Shown here: positions 27,158-35,048 of the stretch, piece after piece
Numbering within the stretch: the first letter of the stretch is position 1
How the letters are laid out: each line of letters starts with the position of its first letter
From: CAWJKP01 sp963843465
Lineage (GTDB): Bacteria; Planctomycetota; Planctomycetia; Pirellulales; Thermoguttaceae
Length of the DNA stretch: 64,000 nt
Direction of reading: 5' to 3'
NCBI GenBank assembly: GCA_963843465.1
Contig: CAWJKP010000005.1
Location: 558,001-622,000, forward strand
The notes under the pieces: generated by a model
What the model was told of the DNA's origin: nothing
What the model saw: the letters and a program-made list of their open reading frames with translations, nothing else
Database searches by the model: none
Made by a program: the position numbers and the translations under genes

Positions 27158-27754
27158 ATGTGTGAGACCCCTGGCACAACGAGCCTCAGCGATGAGGAAC
27201 TCTTTTCCCTCTACAGGACCAGCGGCGACCAGTCCTATTTTGAAATCATCTACAACCGCCGCAGGGAAGATGTGCGGCGATTCCTGGGAAGCCTGCTTTT
27301 TCCCGAGCGCCACGACGAAATCGACGACTTCAGCCAGAAGGTCTTCACCGAACTGCTCTCCACAGCTCACCCTTGCTTCAACAACTTCTCGTTACGGGCC
27401 TGGCTCCTCCAATCTGCCGAAAGCCACGTCTTCCGCGCTCTTCGCCGCGAGACTGCCAAGAAGCGACAGAGAACGCTGGAAGACATGCCTTCCGCGAATG
27501 CCCACCCCGCCAGCAAGGATAATCCATCCGTCGAGGCGGGCCAGCACGAAATCGCCGAGCGAGTCCAAGGGATGGTCCGACGCCTGCCCCCGCAGGAACA
27601 GGAGGCAATTCACCTGACCTTGAAGGGCTTCAGCCGGCGCGAGGGCGCTGCCAAGCTGGGCATCACCCCGGGCGAATTCCAAGGCCGCCTAAACCGAGGC
27701 ATCGTCGAACTGCAAGGCATGACCAGCATCAGGCTGGAAGCGGCCATCGCATGA
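27158..27754 (+). CDS. ECF-like RNA polymerase sigma-70 family factor, copy 2
   Basis: A 198-residue paralogue of the sigma factor at 26265. The shared order is SDEELFSLYRTSGDQSYFEI (region 2 start), LFPERHDEIDDFSQKVFTEL, RAWLLQSAESHVFRALRR, and region 4 RLPPQEQEAIHLTLKGFSRR with EGAAKLGITPGEFQGRLNRG. ATG at 27158. It ends 7 bp before the intact DUF4326 gene. Region 2.4 residues differ from copy 1, so the -10 preference may differ. Confidence 0.82.
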   Translation: MCETPGTTSLSDEELFSLYRTSGDQSYFEIIYNRRREDVRRFLGSLLFPERHDEIDDFSQKVFTELLSTAHPCFNNFSLRAWLLQSAESHVFRALRRETAKKRQRTLEDMPSANAHPASKDNPSVEAGQHEIAERVQGMVRRLPPQEQEAIHLTLKGFSRREGAAKLGITPGEFQGRLNRGIVELQGMTSIRLEAAIA

Positions 27755-27761
27755 GATCAAC

Positions 27762-28073
27762 ATGGGACAATTGAGACATGCAGGCTGGTGCCCGGAATGG
27801 TGCGAGGGCCGCATCGTCAACATCCGCGAGACCGGCAAGTACGACGTGTTCATCGGCCGCGGGAGTAAGTGGGGAAACCCCTTCCCGATCGCCGATGGCT
27901 GCACGCGCGAGCAAGTCATCAAGATGAGCGAAGCAAATCTGCGGCGTCGGCCCGATCTGATCGCCGCTCTCCCGGAACTAGCGGGAAAGATCCTCGGCTG
28001 CCACTGCCGTCCGCTTCCCTGCCACGGGGAAATGCTACTGCGTCTCCTCTGGGAGTATCACGGTCTCCGCTGA
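27762..28073 (+). CDS. DUF4326 protein, 103 aa
   Basis: A DUF4326 protein: GWCPEWCEGRIVNIRETGKY, FIGRGSKWGNPFPIADG, EQVIKMSEANLRRRPDLIA and ILGCHCRPLPCHGEMLLRL (C-x-C-x4-C-H, the conserved C-terminal site). The family is common in phages and plasmids and has been linked to nucleotide or ADP-ribose chemistry, but its role is not settled. It follows sigma copy 2 in the duplicated cassette. Confidence 0.85.
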   Translation: MGQLRHAGWCPEWCEGRIVNIRETGKYDVFIGRGSKWGNPFPIADGCTREQVIKMSEANLRRRPDLIAALPELAGKILGCHCRPLPCHGEMLLRLLWEYHGLR

Positions 28074-28089
28074 GCCCTTTGTGAGCCAA

Positions 28090-28121
28090 TGAAAGAAGCC
28101 GCTGCGAGCGGCTCCTTTCAT
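28090..28121 (+). terminator. Hairpin terminator after DUF4326
   Basis: GAAAGAAGCCGCTGCGAGCG begins a stem (AGCCGCT-GCG-AGCGGCT, extended by GAAAG/CTTTC with one mismatch) ending in TTTCATTTCTT. It separates the sigma cassette from the deformylase operon and rules out the upstream start for the deformylase. Confidence 0.7.
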
Positions 28122-28130
28122 TTCTTGAGA

Positions 28131-28174
28131 ATCTCAAAACCAGTTGGCCGCATTTTGCAACTCTTGATGTATGG
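28131..28174 (+). repeat. Direct repeat, copy 1 (promoter-like or att-like)
   Basis: GAATCTCAAAACCAGTTGGC is identical to bases 55930-55949, and TTGCAACTCTT and TATG are also shared, about 85% identity over 44-47 bp. Both copies end on an ATG of a small frame. It could be a shared promoter region or a recombination site; 27.8 kb lies between the copies. Confidence 0.75.
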
Positions 28175-28236
28175 AAGACATCCACAGCCAAACCGCCGCC
28201 CGGTTCTTCGCCAGCGGGCGGAGCAAATCGTGCTGA
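28171..28236 (+). CDS. Possible 21-aa leader peptide
   Basis: ATG GAA GAC ATC opens a 21-residue frame (MEDIHSQTAARFFASGRSKS then C). Its TGA (28234-28236) overlaps the GTG CTG start of the deformylase, so it may couple translation. It begins at the end of the direct repeat. No family is recognisable. Confidence 0.35.
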   Translation: MEDIHSQTAARFFASGRSKSC

Positions 28237-28613
28237 CCATCGTCAAGGCCCCGCACCCGATGCTGAGGACCATCTGCCGGCCGGACTTCGTGCTGGACTT
28301 CGGCGTGATTCAGGAGATGTTCACCCTGATGAAGGAGGCCGGTGGCCTGGGTCTAGCAGCCCCGCAGGTGGGCATCGACGCCCGGCTCTTCGTCACCAGT
28401 TGGGGCGAGGTCTTTGTGAATCCGAAGATCGAGCGGGCGGCCATACCATGCACGGTCGATGAGGGCTGTCTGTCAGTACCCGGCGTCTCGCGGGTCATGG
28501 GCCGCCACCACAAGATCGTCCTGGCCGATGGCCGGCAGTATGCCGCCGGCCGGGCGATCGTGATCCAGCACGAATTGGACCACCTCAACGGCATCCTGAT
28601 TAGCGACAAATGA
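28230..28613 (+). CDS. def: Peptide deformylase (phage-type)
   Basis: PDF removes the formyl group from new proteins. GTG at 28230 gives VLTIVKAPHPMLRTICRPDF, a normal PDF start. Motif 1 is GLGLAAPQVGI, motif 2 EGCLSVPGV (metal Cys), and motif 3 VIQHELDHLNGIL (HExxH). 127 residues, shorter than chromosomal PDFs, as in phage enzymes. It begins a three-gene operon with ATGA overlaps to the HNH and C39-like genes. Confidence 0.92.
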   Translation: MLTIVKAPHPMLRTICRPDFVLDFGVIQEMFTLMKEAGGLGLAAPQVGIDARLFVTSWGEVFVNPKIERAAIPCTVDEGCLSVPGVSRVMGRHHKIVLADGRQYAAGRAIVIQHELDHLNGILISDK

Positions 28614-29092
28614 ACATCCCCTTGACCCAAGGCAAGATTGCCGTTGTCGATGAGATCGACGCGGACCTTGCTAACCTGAAGTGGTGTGCAGGGAAGGACA
28701 GAAAAACCTTCTATGCAGTCCGAGGCAGAAGCAGCACAAGGCAAAAGCTACATCGAGTCATTGCAGCGCGGATGGGCATCCGGGGCATAGTCGATCATAA
28801 GAACCGCGACGGGCTGGATTGCCGCCGCAGCAATCTCCGGGCTGCCACTACTGCCCAGAGCATCTACAACCGTGGCAGGCTGGTGAACAATACTAGCGGA
28901 TTCATTGGCGTGTATTGGTATCGGCAATCTCAGTGGCGCGCCCAAATTGGCCATGATAATCAACTAGAACACATCGGGTATTTCCCAGGCACCGAGCAAG
29001 GGCGAGTGGCAGCCGCCCGTGCGTACAACAAGCGGGCATTAGAGCTTCACGGAGATCGTGCCGTGCTCAACGTCATAACGGAGAAGCCATGA
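28610..29092 (+). CDS. HNH homing-type endonuclease with AP2 domain
   Basis: 160 residues. The HNH core is RVIAARMGIRGIVDHKNRDG and LDCRRSNLRAATTAQSIYNR (D-H-K-N, N-L-R). An AP2-like DNA-binding part follows: SGFIGVYWYRQSQWRAQIGH, IGYFPGTEQGRVAAARAYNK. Such proteins are usually free-standing homing endonucleases in phages. The start ATGA overlaps the PDF stop and the end overlaps the C39-like start, so here it is locked into the operon. Confidence 0.88.
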   Translation: MNIPLTQGKIAVVDEIDADLANLKWCAGKDRKTFYAVRGRSSTRQKLHRVIAARMGIRGIVDHKNRDGLDCRRSNLRAATTAQSIYNRGRLVNNTSGFIGVYWYRQSQWRAQIGHDNQLEHIGYFPGTEQGRVAAARAYNKRALELHGDRAVLNVITEKP

Positions 29093-29631
29093 AGATTCTT
29101 GAGTACCCCGAAACCCGACAGGTCTACGATTTCGACTGCGGCGCAAATAGTCTGCTGTCCATGCTCGTTTTCGCCGGCATCGAGCCCCGCGAGGACCGTA
29201 TCATCAGGCTGGCAAAGACGACCGAGGCCGACGGCACTGACACCGAGCATGTGCGCTTTGTCCTGGGCTATTATGGTCAACCCGTCAAGGCCGGCGAAGG
29301 CATGACACCCAACGACCTGCGGCGGGCCATCGACGCCGGACACCCCACCATGATTACCCTTCAGGCGTATCCCGAGGACACCAAGATCCCCTGGGACCAG
29401 ATGTGGGACCAGGGGCATTGGGTTGTGGCCATCGGCTACGACGAGAACCGCATCATTTTCGAGGACCCGGCCTCCTTCCGTCGGACTTGGTTGCCCGATG
29501 GGGAATTGATCGCGCGATGGCACGACCTGGATAGTGTCAAGGTCAACAAGCCGAAGAAGATCATCGGGTGGGGCTGCACGCTGCTGGTTACCGGCGTCTA
29601 CAAGAACGACCGCATGGACCACATGGATTAA
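29089..29631 (+). CDS. C39-like cysteine peptidase
   Basis: 180 residues with a papain-like C39 pattern: VYDFDCGANSLLSMLVFAGI (nucleophile Cys in DCGANSL with the oxyanion Asp), then the ERE-D-x-I helix, GHWVVAIGYDENRIIFEDPA (catalytic His and Asp). No signal peptide or ABC exporter is nearby, so it probably acts in the cytoplasm. It is the last gene of the deformylase operon; deformylation plus a peptidase suggests protein processing, which is inferred. Confidence 0.8.
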   Translation: MKILEYPETRQVYDFDCGANSLLSMLVFAGIEPREDRIIRLAKTTEADGTDTEHVRFVLGYYGQPVKAGEGMTPNDLRRAIDAGHPTMITLQAYPEDTKIPWDQMWDQGHWVVAIGYDENRIIFEDPASFRRTWLPDGELIARWHDLDSVKVNKPKKIIGWGCTLLVTGVYKNDRMDHMD

Positions 29632-29642
29632 GGCAAAATAGT

Positions 29643-29670
29643 GTGACTTCCTCCACCATCGTAGTATAGT
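29643..29670 (+). promoter_or_regulatory. Element promoter family, member 1
   Basis: -35 GTGACT, 16-bp spacer TCCTCCACCATCGTAG, -10 TATAGT. It drives the RAMP-like gene at 29728. Confidence 0.75.
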
Positions 29671-29727
29671 TTAACAAGCATTGAGCATGTCGCTCGTTGC
29701 AAGACTCTAAGGTAAGGTGAAGCACGC

Positions 29728-30309
29728 ATGAGTTACCAGACGATCGAGTTCCATGTCCGCGGTGTCGCTCCGCTGTTGATGCACAACGGCCAGCTCGCCA
29801 ATCCCCTGAATAAGTGGTCCAAGGCGATGAAGACGATCACTAGCAAGCGCAAGAAGACCGACGAAGACTACGCGCAGTTGGCGAACCTGGAGTTCCTGGG
29901 TTCCCTCTACGTCAACGAGGAGGGCCGGGCGGTGCTGCCGGGTGAGGTCATCGAAGGGAGTATCGTGTCCGGGGCCAAGAAGACGAAGCAGGGGAAGGAC
30001 GCTAAGTCGGCGATCATCGTGGACGGCAACTTCCCCCTGCTCTACGACGGCCCCAAAACGCCCGAGACCTTGCGTGATGACGAACGCTTCCGCTACGTGG
30101 CCGGCGTGGCTGTCGGGCAGAGCCGCGTGATGCGGACACGCCCGATGTTCAAGACCTGGGAGTGCAAATTCGCTGTCAGCTTCTTGGACGACATGCTCAA
30201 CGCCCAGGAGGTCATCGACTTCGTGGAGACCGCCGGGCGCGTGGCCGGCTTCGGCGACGGGCGGCCCCGCTTCGGCCGTTTCGAGATCCTGTCCCATTCC
30301 GCAGCTTAA
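29728..30309 (+). CDS. RAMP-like (Cas7-like) stand-alone conserved protein
   Basis: 193 residues. FHVRGVAPLLMHNGQLANP at the start, VLPGEVIEGSIVSGAKKTKQ near residue 70, and a glycine-rich end AGRVAGFGDGRPRFGRFEI. The order (N-terminal strand with a target or ligand turn, PG..IEG.I helix cap, C-terminal G-rich loop GFGDGRPRFG) resembles RAMP proteins such as Csm3 and Cmr4, but no Cas gene is present. I know similar proteins from phages and plasmids without a function. The RAMP link is inferred from motifs only. Its stop is followed directly by the hairpin repeats. Confidence 0.65.
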   Translation: MSYQTIEFHVRGVAPLLMHNGQLANPLNKWSKAMKTITSKRKKTDEDYAQLANLEFLGSLYVNEEGRAVLPGEVIEGSIVSGAKKTKQGKDAKSAIIVDGNFPLLYDGPKTPETLRDDERFRYVAGVAVGQSRVMRTRPMFKTWECKFAVSFLDDMLNAQEVIDFVETAGRVAGFGDGRPRFGRFEILSHSAA

Positions 30310-30616
30310 GGTTCGGTAGGGTCGGGTACGGTTCGGTAGGGTCGGGTTCCCTGAACGAAGCCGCTTCGGAAGAGGCGGCTTCCTCCAGTGAATCTGTGGT
30401 GAGGTCGGGTTTGGCCGGGTTCGGTGTGGTCGGGTCAGGTATGGTGTGGTTCCCTGAACGAAGCCGCTTCGCAGGAGGCGGCTTCCTCCAGTGAATCCTT
30501 TGGTCTGGTGCGGTCAGGTAAGGGAAGGTAAGGGAAGGTTGGGTTTGGTAAGGTTCGGTTGGGTGAGGTTCCCTGAACGAAGCCGCTTCGCAAGAGGCGG
30601 CTTCCTCCAGTGAATC
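30309..30616 (+). repeat. Three 50-bp hairpin repeats set in GGT-rich spacers
   Basis: Copies at 30345-30394, 30448-30497 and 30567-30616 share GGTTCCCTGAACGAAGCCGC at the start and GCGGCTTCCTCCAGTGAATC at the end. Each folds as GAAGCCGC-TTC-loop-GAG-GCGGCTTC with loop GGAA, GCAG or GCAA, so two are GNRA tetraloops. The spacers (53 and 69 bp, and 36 bp before copy 1) are G/T-rich GGTNNGGT runs. A diverged copy is at 33337-33390. Confidence 0.85.
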
Positions 30617-30933
30617 TGGGGTCTGGTTGGGTAAAGCCGCTGTCGGATAATGCCCGCTATCCGGGCGTCGTCAGAATCGAGTACCTTCTGCACCCGCTTT
30701 TCGGCGAAGAGGTGCGCGCCATCCAACTCGACGCCAAGGGGCGGAAGGGGCAACTGCTCGTGGAAGCCTCTGGGGATCGGCGCTGCTTGCCGTCCTGGAT
30801 GACCGATGCGGCGCGCTGTGCGCTGCTCACCTTTGGATGGCAGCCGTTGGCTTCCTGCCAAGCGTTGCGTCAACTGGATGATCTGTTGACCGCGATTGAC
30901 CGGCGAGATCCCTCAGCGATACTCGACTCCTGA
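30610..30933 (+). CDS. DUF5372 (Y4bD/Y4pK)-like small protein
   Basis: 107 residues. VVRIEYLLHPLFGEEVRAIQ, RCLPSWMTDAARCALLTFGW and a C-terminal helix LRQLDDLLTAIDRRDPS match the small proteins that accompany recombinases and transposases (Y4bD/Y4pK type). The first frame codon, GTG at 30610, lies in the tail of the third hairpin repeat, so the true start is uncertain. It is the first gene of the recombinase module. Confidence 0.6.
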   Translation: MNLGSGWVKPLSDNARYPGVVRIEYLLHPLFGEEVRAIQLDAKGRKGQLLVEASGDRRCLPSWMTDAARCALLTFGWQPLASCQALRQLDDLLTAIDRRDPSAILDS

Positions 30934-30972
30934 ATCCAGGAAAGTCCGCTTCCAACGTTCAGGAGATCGTAG

Positions 30973-31167
30973 ATGAACACACGACCATGCTCCCGGGGCC
31001 ATCCCCTTCCGTTGTTCCACGCCGAACCCGACGTCTGGAACCGGCTTGATGAAGCGACCCAGGAACAAGTCCTCGATTGCCTGGGGCTGCTCCTGTTACG
31101 ACACCTTCAATCGACCGCTGGCTGCATTGGCCAGGAGTGGACCCTCAGGAAAGGAAATCCGACATGA
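30973..31167 (+). CDS. Small protein of recombinase module, 64 aa
   Basis: PLFHAEPDVWNRLDEATQEQ and VLDCLGLLLLRHLQ form an amphipathic helix pair. The SD is AGGAG before ATG. Its TGA (31165-31167) overlaps the ATG of the recombinase, so the two are coupled. Function unknown; similar small genes sit before such recombinases. Confidence 0.6.
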   Translation: MNTRPCSRGHPLPLFHAEPDVWNRLDEATQEQVLDCLGLLLLRHLQSTAGCIGQEWTLRKGNPT

Positions 31168-33254
31168 ACGAAAAGATCCAAGCCCACCATCTTCAACGTC
31201 TGGCCGGCGCCTACGTGCGACAAAGCGGTCCCGGCCAAGTCCGCAACAACCAGGAGAGCACGCGGCGACAACGTGCCTTGAAGCAGTGCGCCCGGCAACT
31301 GGGATGGCCCGACGAGCGCATTTTCGTCTTCGAGGAGGGCGCGAAATCAGGCAGTTCCACCCATGGCCGAGGCGCCTATCACCAACTCGCGGAGAAAGTC
31401 CTCGCCGGACAAGTCGGCATTATCCTGGCCGTGGAAGTCTCGCGCTGGGCACGCGACAACGCCGCCTGGCAACTGCTGTTGCGCGACTGCATCTTCGCCA
31501 ACGTTCTGCTGGCCGACGAGCAGAAAATCTACGACCCCAACGATCCGCACGACCGCGTCATCCTGGGCATCGAAGGCGTATTGGCCGAATACGAACTGGG
31601 GTTGCTCCGGCAACGCATGCAGACGTGTTGGTGGGAGAAGGCCCGGCGCGGGGAGATGTTCCCCAACGTCGCTACGGGGTACGTGGAGGTCCGGGGCCAG
31701 GGGGCGGACAAACATCCCCAACTGGAGAAACACCCCCACCGGCGCGTGCAACACAGCCTCGACCGGATGTTCCAGAGATTCGAGCAGGTGCCCAGTGTGA
31801 TGAAGCTCTGCCAGTGGTACTTGGACCACGAGGAGCTACTGCCCTATGTGGCCCACGGCGACGATCCGTACAACGTCCAGTGGCTGCCGGCCAATTACAG
31901 CCGTTTGCTCTGGATGCTGAAGAATCCGGCGTACACGGGGGCCTACGTGATCGGTCGCACGCGGACCATCGTGCGGCGGAACGAGGAAGGCGAAGGGGTG
32001 CGTCGCCGTCGCCTGGTGCCGCCCGATCAATGGCAGGTGCTGGAACAGGGCCGCTTCCCCGCGTATATTAGCTGGGAACAGCACCAGCGGAACGTGGCCA
32101 AGATCCAAGGGAATGCGACGATGAAGGGCGATGCCTCGCAAGCAGCTCCCCGCGAGGGCGCGGCGTTGTTGGCCGGGCTGTTGCGCTGTGGCCGCTGCGG
32201 CCGGCGGCTGGCCGTGCATTACGATCGCTCGGGAGCACCGCGTTACGTTTGCCGCGACGGATGGAGAGGACGCGAACGGCGCTGCGAGCGGTTGTCGCTT
32301 TCCGGGCGGCGGATCGAGCCGCTGTTTTCGCAGGTGCTGATGGAGGTTCTTCAGCCCGCGGGGATCGAAGCGGCGCAACGCGCCGCCGAATGGGGTGAGC
32401 GAGAGTACCGCCACCAGCAGCAACGCCTCGCCGACGAGTTGAAGCAACGCGAGTACGAAGTGGAGCGGGCGCGACGACAGTACGACCGCGTTGAGCCGGA
32501 GAACCGGCTGGTGGCCGCGGAGCTGGAGCAACGCTGGAATACAGCGTTGGCGCAGGTGTCGGCGGCGCCTGCGTCTGGAGGAATTTCAGCAGCGCCGGCA
32601 TGCGCCGCTGAGCGAGGCGGAGGTGCGCCGCTTGAGGTCGTTGGGCGAGCGTCTGGAAAGCGTGTGGGAGGCGCCCCAGACGGACGTGACGCTCAAGAAG
32701 CAGATCGTGCGGCTGTTGGTTGAGGAGGTGATCGTTCAGCCGGGCGAGTCGCGTGACACGGTGGAACTTTGGATTCACTGGACAGGCGGTCATCACACGC
32801 CGCTGACAGTTCCGCGGGTGGGGCGTCCTGGCGCGGGCATGCGGCGGAAGCGAAGTTGGTGATCGGGGTGCTGCGTGCGGTATGCGACGACGCGGGGATC
32901 GCGCATGCCTTGAACCGCAACGGCGTGCGATGCGGCGCGGGGACCTGGACCGCGGCGTCGGTGCGACAGTTCCGGCAACGCCATGGCATCGCGGCCTTCG
33001 ACGCCGCGCAGAAGGAGTCGCAAGGATTGCTCACCGGCGAGGAAGCGGCCCGGGCTTTAGGCATCAGCACGATGAGCGTGCATCGGTTGGTGCAGGAAGG
33101 CATCTTGCCGGCAGACCAACCCGCTCCCGCCTTCCCCTTCGTGATCCGCAAAAGCGATCTCTCCCTGCCGGAAGTCCAAGAAGCCGTTCGCCGTGTTCAA
33201 CTCAGTTTACCCAGACCGCTACCAGCCGATCCCAGCCAGTTAAAGCTCTTCTAG
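31164..33254 (+). CDS. Large serine recombinase with C-terminal HTH, two compensating frameshifts
   Basis: The resolvase domain is intact: GAYVRQSGPGQVRNNQESTR (catalytic Ser in VRQS), ILAVEVSRWARDNAAWQLLL, GIEGVLAEYELGLLRQRMQ. The recombinase domain (about 180-330) and zinc ribbon (LLRCGRCGRRLAVHYDRSGA..CRDGWRGRERRC) follow. The frame moves by +1 near 32560 and back near 32810-32850; the middle piece RLRLEEFQQRRHAPLSEAEV and KKQIVRLLVEEVIVQPGES is normal. The end carries LLTGEEAARALGISTMSVHR, an excisionase-type HTH. About 697 residues. It may be active if the shifts are read errors. Confidence 0.85.
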
Positions 33255-33336
33255 CCCGCAAAACACGGGAGAAACACACTGTTACGAAAGGAATGGTGCA
33301 TTATGTCACAACGACTAAGGTCTGCTATGGTAGGGC

Positions 33337-33390
33337 GCGGTGAGGTTCCCGCGACAAAGCCCCTTTGCAAGAAGAGGCTTTCTCGTCGAA
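33337..33390 (+). repeat. Diverged fourth hairpin repeat
   Basis: GGTGAGGTTCCCGCGACAAA then GCCCCTTTGCAAGAAGAGGC matches the 30345 family (GGTGAGGTTCCC, stem AAAGCC/GGCTTT, GCAA-type loop). GGTAGGGCGCGGTGAGG precedes it, like the GGT-rich spacers. It lies just after the recombinase module and before the SD of the 33421 gene. Confidence 0.65.
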
Positions 33391-33420
33391 ACCTGTCCAC
33401 GTAATAGGAGGATTTCACTC

Positions 33421-33855
33421 ATGCTCACCGAGCAACTCAGCAAGGGCGACTACATCTCGCCCACCGAGATCGAAGAGATCACTAACACAGTCCAGAGCAC
33501 ACCCGCGTACCAGTTTGCCCTCATGGGTCTCAAGGGACAGATCGAAAAGAGCCTGCGATCCCTGGGCCGGCCGGCGACCCTCAAGGCTGAGGCGAACGGC
33601 CTACGAATCCTCACAGACTCCGAGGCAGCGGTCTACAATCCTCGTCGCAGCGATCTTGCGCGCCACCAACTCTTTCTCAGCCATCGCCGCAACCTAGAAG
33701 TGGATGACACCAACCTGTCGGAGACTGAGCGGCAGGAGCACTACCGGAGGCTCGAAGTCCAGGGCAAATATGTCTCAGCCCTCCAGAAGGTCGAATGCCA
33801 GTTACGGGTCGAGCCGACCAAGCGGAAAACGCCGGGACTGAAGACGGCAAGTTAG
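33421..33855 (+). CDS. Conserved hypothetical protein, 144 aa
   Basis: SD AGGAGG is 8 bases before ATG. LTEQLSKGDYISPTEIEEIT, YQFALMGLKGQIEKSLRSLG, then ILTDSEAAVYNPRRSDLARH and LEVQGKYVSALQKVECQLRV. Mostly helical; resembles proteins found beside the RAMP-like gene in phage-like DNA. The recombinase module now separates the two, so an original operon may have been split. Confidence 0.7.
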   Translation: MLTEQLSKGDYISPTEIEEITNTVQSTPAYQFALMGLKGQIEKSLRSLGRPATLKAEANGLRILTDSEAAVYNPRRSDLARHQLFLSHRRNLEVDDTNLSETERQEHYRRLEVQGKYVSALQKVECQLRVEPTKRKTPGLKTAS

Positions 33856-33862
33856 AAGCAGC

Positions 33863-33890
33863 GTGACTTGCACCACATTCGTTGTACAGT
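33863..33890 (+). promoter_or_regulatory. Element promoter family, member 2
   Basis: -35 GTGACT, spacer TGCACCACATTCGTTG, -10 TACAGT. The ATG at 33902 is 11 bases past the -10, so the transcript is nearly leaderless. Confidence 0.7.
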
Positions 33891-33901
33891 CAAATGATCC
33901 T

Positions 33902-34313
33902 ATGAGCTACGTACCCTGTGAGACCTGCGGCAAGGCAACTCCCTATTCCGGCACCAAACGCTGCGACCTGTGCTGGACCGTTGAACGGAACCTGCCCGAC
34001 TACCTGAAGTCGGCCGGCGGCCGGACCTTTGCCCAGTCTTTGTTGCGGGCCGCCGATCCCAGCACCCCTACCAGCGACCCGAGGAAGGTCTACCTGGTCC
34101 AATACTGCGAAGAGGTCGTTTCCGGCAGATGCCAGAAGATCGTCGGCGTCTTCAACGAGAAGAAGGCCGCCCACCAGCATATCGTTGACATCTGCGCGAC
34201 GCCGGAATCCCGCCGGGCGTACTGGGATACCTTCGGGTATCATCCAGGCCCTCGGACCCGTGGCCGAAGACGAAGAGATCATCGTCACGTTCACCAAGAG
34301 GAGGTCGGCCTGA
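33902..34313 (+). CDS. Zinc-ribbon protein, frameshifted near its end
   Basis: YVPCETCGKATPYSGTKRCD then LCWTVERN gives CxxC-x9-CxxC, one zinc ribbon at the N-terminus. VYLVQYCEEVVSGRCQKIVG follows. Near 34238 the frame moves from 2 to 3; with one base removed the end reads TFGIIQALGPVAEDEEIIVT and KRRSA, which looks native, whereas the unshifted frame gives Arg/His-rich text. Start ATG at 33902 has the element promoter directly upstream. About 137 residues. Confidence 0.65.
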
Positions 34314-34408
34314 AGTAGGGATGGGCTAGGACCCACGAAGGACCCGGGAGGCCCCAATCGCCTTCAGCGCCAGGCGCGCTAGGAAAGCGCCAGGGAGAAT
34401 CAGGCGGC

Positions 34409-34534
34409 GTGCCAAGCGAACTCGTGATCCAGCCAGTGAGCCTCCCAGTGATTTGGCCGCTGGCCCTTCCGCTGGCCCTGCCAATTCCGCTAGTCGTTGG
34501 ATTTTACCTAACCGGCACAGCCCGCAGGGATTAA
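34409..34534 (+). CDS. Possible 41-aa membrane protein
   Basis: GTG at 34409 with AGGGAG 11 bases upstream opens VPSELVIQPVSLPVIWPLAL then PLALPIPLVVGFYLTGTARR, one membrane span followed by a basic end. It lies in the otherwise empty 34319-34700 gap. Proline-rich membrane segments are unusual; a holin-like or toxin-like role is only a guess. Confidence 0.35.
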   Translation: MPSELVIQPVSLPVIWPLALPLALPIPLVVGFYLTGTARRD

Positions 34535-34700
34535 CAGGCCAACAGGCTGGGATTGCAGTACCAACCCGCAGATTCCATACGCCCCGTAGAGTCACCAGGA
34601 CGATAGAATAGATGGAGACAGGTGCCCCGTAGCTGGAGGGTCTGGCAACTGGCTCTAATGCCCGGCCCAACGCCCAACTCCCAAGCTAGGCGAGCCGAGC

Positions 34701-35024
34701 ATGAAACCATCGGTAAACCGTGTTTTGTGCGTTAACGCCAGCGACCAGATCAACTTGCAGGATTCAAGCAGCACGCAGGTCGAGACCGATCTTCGTCTGC
34801 TGGAACTCGCCTTCCGCGAACGCTTGCTGGCCATAGGCGGTAACGCCGTAATCCTTGAGTCTCTGGTGACGGCAGCGGAAGGGTACGGCTACCAGGGCAC
34901 TGCGGAGAAAGCGGCCGAGACCCTAATAGGTTCCGGCCGCTTTTCTATTGCCGCAGGCCCGAGCGGCCGGTCGATCGTCTGGCAGTCCGACCCTGGGGTC
35001 CCAAGATCCGAAACCGGAAATTGA
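34701..35024 (+). CDS. Hypothetical protein, 107 aa
   Basis: LRLLELAFRERLLAIGGNAV and ILESLVTAAEGYGYQGTAEK suggest a helical domain, then a tail. No family is recognised. It converges with the minus-strand gene at 35051, and a GC-rich hairpin at 34905-34945 (GAAAGCGGCCGAGACCCTAA .. GGCCGCTTTTC) lies inside its 3' part. Confidence 0.5.
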   Translation: MKPSVNRVLCVNASDQINLQDSSSTQVETDLRLLELAFRERLLAIGGNAVILESLVTAAEGYGYQGTAEKAAETLIGSGRFSIAAGPSGRSIVWQSDPGVPRSETGN

Positions 35025-35048
35025 AAGTTTGGGCTTTTTCGCTCACGG

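Larger units (their letters stand above)
30617..33330. mobile_element. Serine-recombinase module (three genes)
   Basis: A small DUF5372-like protein, a 64-aa protein and a large serine recombinase with a fused excisionase-like HTH lie together. Such small-protein plus large-recombinase modules move as units in planctomycetes and other bacteria. It separates the third and fourth copies of the hairpin repeat. No clear terminal repeats were found by eye, so the edges are approximate. Confidence 0.5.

Noticed and set aside
30345..30616. CRISPR-like array (three 50-bp repeats with 53-69 bp spacers)
   Set aside because: The spacers are low-complexity GGT-rich sequence similar to each other, only three repeats exist, and no cas1, cas2 or leader is near.
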